Shown: in pieces, positions 59,819 to 64,000 of the stretch
Numbering within the stretch: the first letter of the stretch is position 1
Layout of the letters: each line of letters opens with the position of its first letter
Assembly: GCA_963691655.1 (NCBI GenBank)
Contig: OY829329.1
Span: 20,908,708-20,972,707 of the forward strand
Reading direction: 5' to 3'
Length of the DNA: 64,000 nucleotides
From: Toxonevra muliebris
Taxonomy: Eukaryota; Arthropoda; Insecta; Diptera; Pallopteridae
The notes under the pieces: generated by a model
Told to the model about the DNA's origin: nothing
Database searches by the model: none
What the model saw: the letters and a program-made list of their open reading frames with translations, nothing else
Made by a program: the position numbers and the translations under genes

Positions 59819-59821
59819 TTA

Positions 59822-60755
59822 TAAAAGATAAAGCGTGAAAAATAGAGAAGTTGAGTGTGTGTGTGTTTCTTACTTCAACACTTCATTTGTATCATTTCTG
59901 ATTCATTCATTTCATTATAAACCAAAAAATAAAACCAATTGCCAACGGCAATTGCCCGCAACAATAACATAGCAGCAGCAACAACAACATCATCAGAAAC
60001 CATCAGCAACATACATGAAAATAATAACAATAATATGAATTAATAATGCAACTGCATTTCGTTATGCTGCTCCTTCATTTTTTTTTGGAAACTATGTACG
60101 TATCTTTTTTCAAATCTTCTGTATATTTTTCCTTAGTGTGAGTACATTTTTCTGTATCTGTCTGTGTGTATAAATTTCATTAAAAAGAAATTGTATTTTG
60201 CTATTCCAGTTTCATTCCAACAATTTGTTACTGTTTCATTGCATCAAGCGCAAAAGCACAATTCATATTTATATAAATTTTTTATGATTTAGAGGGAGGG
60301 GGGAATTTCTGAACCCATTCATGCACCCTCTTCACATATTCATCTCATCTTTTTTTAATTTGGGAATTGCAAGCTATAGTTGAATTGAAGATATTAAGTT
60401 TTTCATATGTTATTCTTTTCTGGGTGGGAGAGAAAAAGAGAGAGATCGAGAGAGTGAGAAGAAAGTAATTGAATGAAATTGCTTAGAATGAGGTTTTAAT
60501 CAGAAGCGGAAAGGGGTTGAAAAAGAAAAGGTTTTCAAATTTTCACTTCTTGTATTAGTAGACGATAGAAATTAAGCTCAAAGTTATCAGATTTTTGTAT
60601 CTTCTCAGTACTTCTAAGCCAGTTGCAGAACGGAAAAGTCTTCAACTAATTTCGTTTTCCGGGTCACTCATGGATACTGGAGAACGAAAACTTGCAAAGA
60701 TTGTCTAGAATAATATCATCACCCTGTTGCTCTGGGTCTAATTTACTATTGCCAT
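59822..60755. other. Non-coding island
   Basis: AT-rich, with TG (59856-59866), ACAACA (59960-59985) and GA (60437-60452) tracts. No gene. It contains the left SINE target copy at its right edge. Confidence 0.5.
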
Positions 60756-60769
60756 TAACCGATTTTGAG

Positions 60770-60845
60770 GACGACCTCGATATCCTATTGGATAGTGCAC
60801 TAGACTTTCATCTGGAAGGTTCGGGTTCGATTCCCGTCTTCGTCT
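60770..60845 (+). promoter_or_regulatory. tRNA-like head with internal RNA polymerase III A and B boxes
   Basis: A box at 60793-60803 and B box at 60824-60834 have the spacing expected of a tRNA gene. They would serve as the internal promoter of the SINE. The clover-leaf is imperfect in the anticodon and acceptor stems, so a working tRNA is unlikely. Confidence 0.75.
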
Positions 60846-61080
60846 GGTGGTTAATTTTCATAACTTTCTTATATTCACTATCAATATGAAGTGTATGAGA
60901 ATTATAAGACAGTGTACAAGTACACACATTGGTTGGTAATGGCAAAACCACCAAGCCGATAAAAAATTGCCACACCGCCGTTCGGAATCGGCGTTAAACT
61001 GTAGGTCCAACTATGTGGTATCACAATGGGCCGTTCAGGCCTAAGTGTGTCTCTCGACAGCCACTCCAACCTAACCAACC
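60770..61080 (+). mobile_element. tRNA-derived SINE with LINE-like 3' tail
   Basis: A 311-bp element flanked by a perfect 14-bp duplication TAACCGATTTTGAG (60756-60769 and 61081-61094). The head (60770-60845) resembles a tRNA: A-box-like TAGTGCACTAG at 60793, B box GGTTCGATTCC at 60824-60834, TTC in the anticodon-loop position, and acceptor ends that pair at five of seven positions. The anticodon stem is imperfect, so it is not a functional tRNA. It looks most like tRNA-Glu. A body follows, then a 3' part with a GCCG...CGGC hairpin and a tail (GTGGTATCACAATGGGCC, GGCCTAAGTGTG, CCACTCCAACCTAACC) related to the tail of the LINE at 24840-26172. This is the structure of a SINE mobilised by a LINE. 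Confidence 0.88.
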
Positions 61081-61094
61081 TAACCGATTTTGAG

Positions 61095-62624
61095 CAGCTA
61101 CCAGAAATCATAATCCATTAATGTTCAGAGCACCCCGATTTCTTTCAATCCTGTGCCTGCACGAATTTAGAGAGTATTTACCAACCTCATCCATGCCAAC
61201 GGTGCATGAGCAAAATTTCAACTTACTGAGGCAATATTTTCTGCCTTTAACTTGGGTTTAAAAATTAGAAATTTTGGTAAAAAATGCCAAAAATTTACGA
61301 TGATTGCAAACCTAGTTTTCTATATTCTACACTACTTATTCAATCCATGTTAGTCATCAGTTTTGTATTTGAAAGGATGTCGCAGTAATTAGCCTACCCT
61401 GAGAAAAAAAGGTGACCAGCTGTGCAACAAAGTATACATAATTGTACACAAAATCATGGACAATAAACTTTCTCTTTCATAAAATAGTAAAAAATTATTA
61501 TTTTAAAAGTGATCATTTGAAAAATATATATTTCTGCTGAATTTTGCATACTTTAAAAAAAAAACAGGTTTAGTCACCTTAAAGAAAATATATGAAGACC
61601 TGGTTTAGTTGAAATTTTCACATAAAGTTCACTATTTTGCCTATATAAATAAATTTACCATATCTAATTAAAAAAAGTTATATCCACTAATTTTTTTTTG
61701 TTAATTTTCATAAATATTTCTATCTAAAGGTATATCTGTTTAAATTGCAAAATAAATATATTTACTAATTTTTGGTAATTTTTGTAAGCTCCTCCAAAAA
61801 AAAAAAAAAAAAACTAAAATGAGTTCCTTCTGCACTCGTCACATGATGTGATAATATACTTTACGCATTGTTGTTTACTTCATTATAAAAGTTATGCAAT
61901 GCAATTTGAAAGCCAGCATATGTAAAAATATTAAACAGTTATTACTTTTCGAATAAGTTTTTAAATGTAGTTTTATTGAATTTTCAAAGTTGATAAACAA
62001 AAAATCGTTTGTACTTTTTCAAAATTGGTTAACCCTCCCAGGGCGAATTCTTGTTTCAGGCTTTCAATATTTTTTCTATATAATTTTTCTAATAGAGTTT
62101 ATTCAAAATAAGAGAAAAATATTTTGATTCAAAGATTCGCTTTTACAGGTAAGCCGCTATAATTACCCGTTTTTTAGAACAAAGCGGCAAGACTTTGACT
62201 CAATTTCTCAAATGCATTTTTAAATTGCAGTGGACATTTAGTTTTTGAAATTCATTTTCATAATTCGAAGTTAATTTCGATATAATTTAAATTTAAATGA
62301 TCACCCAGTATTGAATATTTAAATGAAGCACATGCAACCCTGCTGGGAAAGAGATGATTATGAAATTTAAAACAAAAAGAGTGAGAAGATTGATTGCTTC
62401 TACAGAAAAATTTTTCGTTCGTGGAGTCAAATCATTCATTTATAGCCAAAGAATCTATTCCATTTTTGCTTACGTTCGTATCCCGATTTACATGGTTCGG
62501 TATAAAAAATGTTCGTCGCAACAAAATTCAATCTAAATTGAGGATGGAAAAACTTCAAAAGCGAAATATTCTAGAAGAAAGATGTTTGAACATCAATCAA
62601 GTAGCTCCAGCTAAAGAGAGTTAA
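61095..62624. other. Non-coding island with a repeat empty site
   Basis: AT-rich DNA. At 61813-61890 lies an uninterrupted copy of the repeat that carries a mariner at 38271-38691. A weak ratchet-like motif, CTTTTACAG followed by GTAAGC, is at 62140-62154. Overlapping small frames at 62354-62624 show no recognisable domain. Confidence 0.5.
61813..61890 (+). repeat. Paralogous empty site for the mariner insertion
   Basis: ACTAAAATGAGTTCCTTCTG... runs through CACTCGTCACATGATG, GATAATA and CTTTACGCATTG to TTACTTCATTATAAAAGTT without interruption. At 38225-38740 the same sequence is split after GATAACATA by 421 bp of mariner plus a second TA. Confidence 0.85.
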
Positions 62625-64000
62625 AGTCACCTAAAGGGGAAAATGGTCACCTTAAAGGAAATGAGATCATCATAAAGGAAAGAGAGTCATGTTTAAGAAA
62701 AGATGATCGCTAAAGAGGAAGACGGTCGCTAAAGAGGAATAGAATCGCTATAGAGGAAGAGGATTATCGAATGGAGAAAGGGTCGCCTAATATAGAAGAG
62801 GATCATTTCAACAAGAGAATCTGTCACTTTAAAAGTAAAAGGAAAGAGGGTCACCTTAATTCGAATCTAACGCAAGAAAAAGTAATTGTGTTGAAATTTT
62901 TAATGTTATTTTTATTAAAGGTAAACGTATGAAATATTTCTGAAAAGTTCGAAAAAAAGTTCTGAGCTGAATCGGGTTGCATGGAAGAGAATCAAGAGGA
63001 AGGTTACCCTAAAAAAGTTGCCTTAAAGGGAATAGGCTTACCTTAAAGGGAAGGGTCACCTTAAAAGGAAAGGGGGTAACCTTAAAGGGCAAGATGGTCA
63101 CCTTAAACAAGAAGATGGTCACCTTAAAGAAGAAGATGGTCACCTCAAAAAGGAAGAGGTTCACTTTAGAGGGGAAGAGGGACACCATCTGGTCACCTTA
63201 AAGGGAAAGAGGGTAACCTTAAAGGAAAGAGGGTAACCTTAAAGAGGAAGATAGTCACCTTAAAGGGGAAGATGGTCACCTCAAAAAGGAAGAGGTTCAC
63301 TTTAGAGGGGAAGAGGGACACCTTAAAGGGGAAGATGGTCACTTCAAAAAGAAAGAGGTTCACTTTAGAGGGGAAGAGGGACACCTTAAAGGGGAAGATG
63401 GTCACCTTAAACGAGAAGAAGATTACCTTAAAGGGGAAGAGGTTCACCTTAGAGGGGAAGAATATCATTTTAATGGCGAATGGAAAAAGGGTCACCCTAA
63501 ATAAGAAGATGATCACTTTAAAGGGAAAGAGAGTCACCTTAAAGGGGAGAGTGTCACCTTAAAGAGGAAGAGGTCACCTTAAAGGTGAAGAGGGTCACCT
63601 TAAAACGAAGAGGTCACCCTAAAGAAGAGAGAGTCACCTTAAAGGGGAAGAGAGTCACTTTAAAGAAAATAAGGTAACCTTTACGCATTCGATGGCCCTT
63701 TTTAAAAGAAATAGGTTCATTTTAAAGAAGAAAAGGGGTCATCGTAAAGGGGGGAAGGTGACCTTAATTGAAAAAAGGCCACCTCTTTCCAATTAAGGTC
63801 ATCTTAAACTGAAAAAGGTCGCCTAAAAGGGAAGAAAATTACCTTGAAGAGGGAGAGAAGAGGGCCACATAAACGGAAATTGGATCACCTGAAAAGGGAA
63901 AAAGATCACCGAAAAGAGAAAGAGAGTCACTTTAAAGAGAACAAATATCAAGTTAAAGAGAGGAAAAGGCCACCTAAATGAGAAGAAGTGGCTACCTCAA
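62625..64000. repeat. About 21-bp GTCACCTTAAAGGGGAAGAGG array
   Basis: Units of about 20-22 bp combining GTCACCTTAAAG and GGGAAGAG, degenerate at the left and more regular from 63030 to 63560. The array reaches the window end. Because 21 is a multiple of three, short repeat-peptide frames stay open on both strands (63272-63562 +, 63193-63537 -); I do not regard them as genes. Confidence 0.92.

Noticed and set aside
60770..60845. Functional tRNA gene (Glu-like)
   Set aside because: A and B boxes are good, but the anticodon and acceptor stems are imperfect, and the 14-bp target duplication starts exactly at its first base, so it is the head of a SINE.
63193..63562. Frames on both strands with KGKRVTL-like or PFKV-like repeats
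   Set aside because: The 21-bp unit is divisible by three, so frames persist, but composition is pure repeat and boundaries do not correspond to gene signals.
1..64000. CRISPR array or bacterial operon content
   Set aside because: The tandem arrays have no unique spacers between constant repeats, and no prokaryotic gene organisation or cas-like gene is present. All evidence is eukaryotic.

Overview
The window looks like non-coding DNA of a higher dipteran fly. It is strongly AT-rich, full of CA, ACA and CT microsatellites, and carries insect-type BEL/Pao, RNase H-bearing LINE and mariner sequences. I see no host protein-coding exon that I can defend. The only long non-repetitive coding region is a retrotransposon. 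A calyptrate fly is my guess for the lineage; it is not proven by the sequence.

Layout. 1-545 is a tandem array. 813-6978 is a nearly intact, recent BEL/Pao LTR retrotransposon: LTRs differ at one of 387 positions, TACTC target duplication, primer-binding site matching tRNA-Trp, no env, and one -1 frame break near the start of gag. From 7 to 64 kb, islands of ordinary fly non-coding DNA alternate with about twenty different tandem arrays and repeat-derived blocks, which together cover roughly 40% of the window. Unit sizes run from 10-17 bp (12.8-14.6, 44.7-46.4, 47.9-48.9, 49.9-51.5, 53.5-55.6 kb) through about 21 bp (62.6-64.0 kb) and 114-122 bp (29.6-31.1 kb) to about 187 bp (20.3-21.7 kb) and 220-240 bp (23.6-24.7, 36.8-37.8, 41.2-42.4 kb). 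Many of the long track-like open frames are by-products of repeat units that lack stop codons.

Mobile DNA. Besides BEL, there is a decayed RNase H-bearing LINE (24.9-26.2 kb). A tRNA-derived SINE at 60770-61080 is bounded by a perfect 14-bp duplication and shares a hairpin-bearing 3' tail with that LINE. A Tc1/mariner-like element with 29-bp inverted repeats (36051-39161) contains two nested insertions: an internally deleted mariner (38271-38691), whose paralogous empty site is at about 61813-61890, and one of two TTAA-flanked, internally tandem elements with a GGTCACCGGTGACC core. A CACTRTACAAC-ended family has four copies, two of them complete with TAA or TTA duplications.

The most interesting host signals are two sites where a pyrimidine tract and AG run directly into a 5' splice site (15067 and 52949, both + strand). 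They have the form of recursive-splicing ratchet points. If they are real, most of this window is the interior of a giant intron transcribed left to right. This is inference from motifs only.
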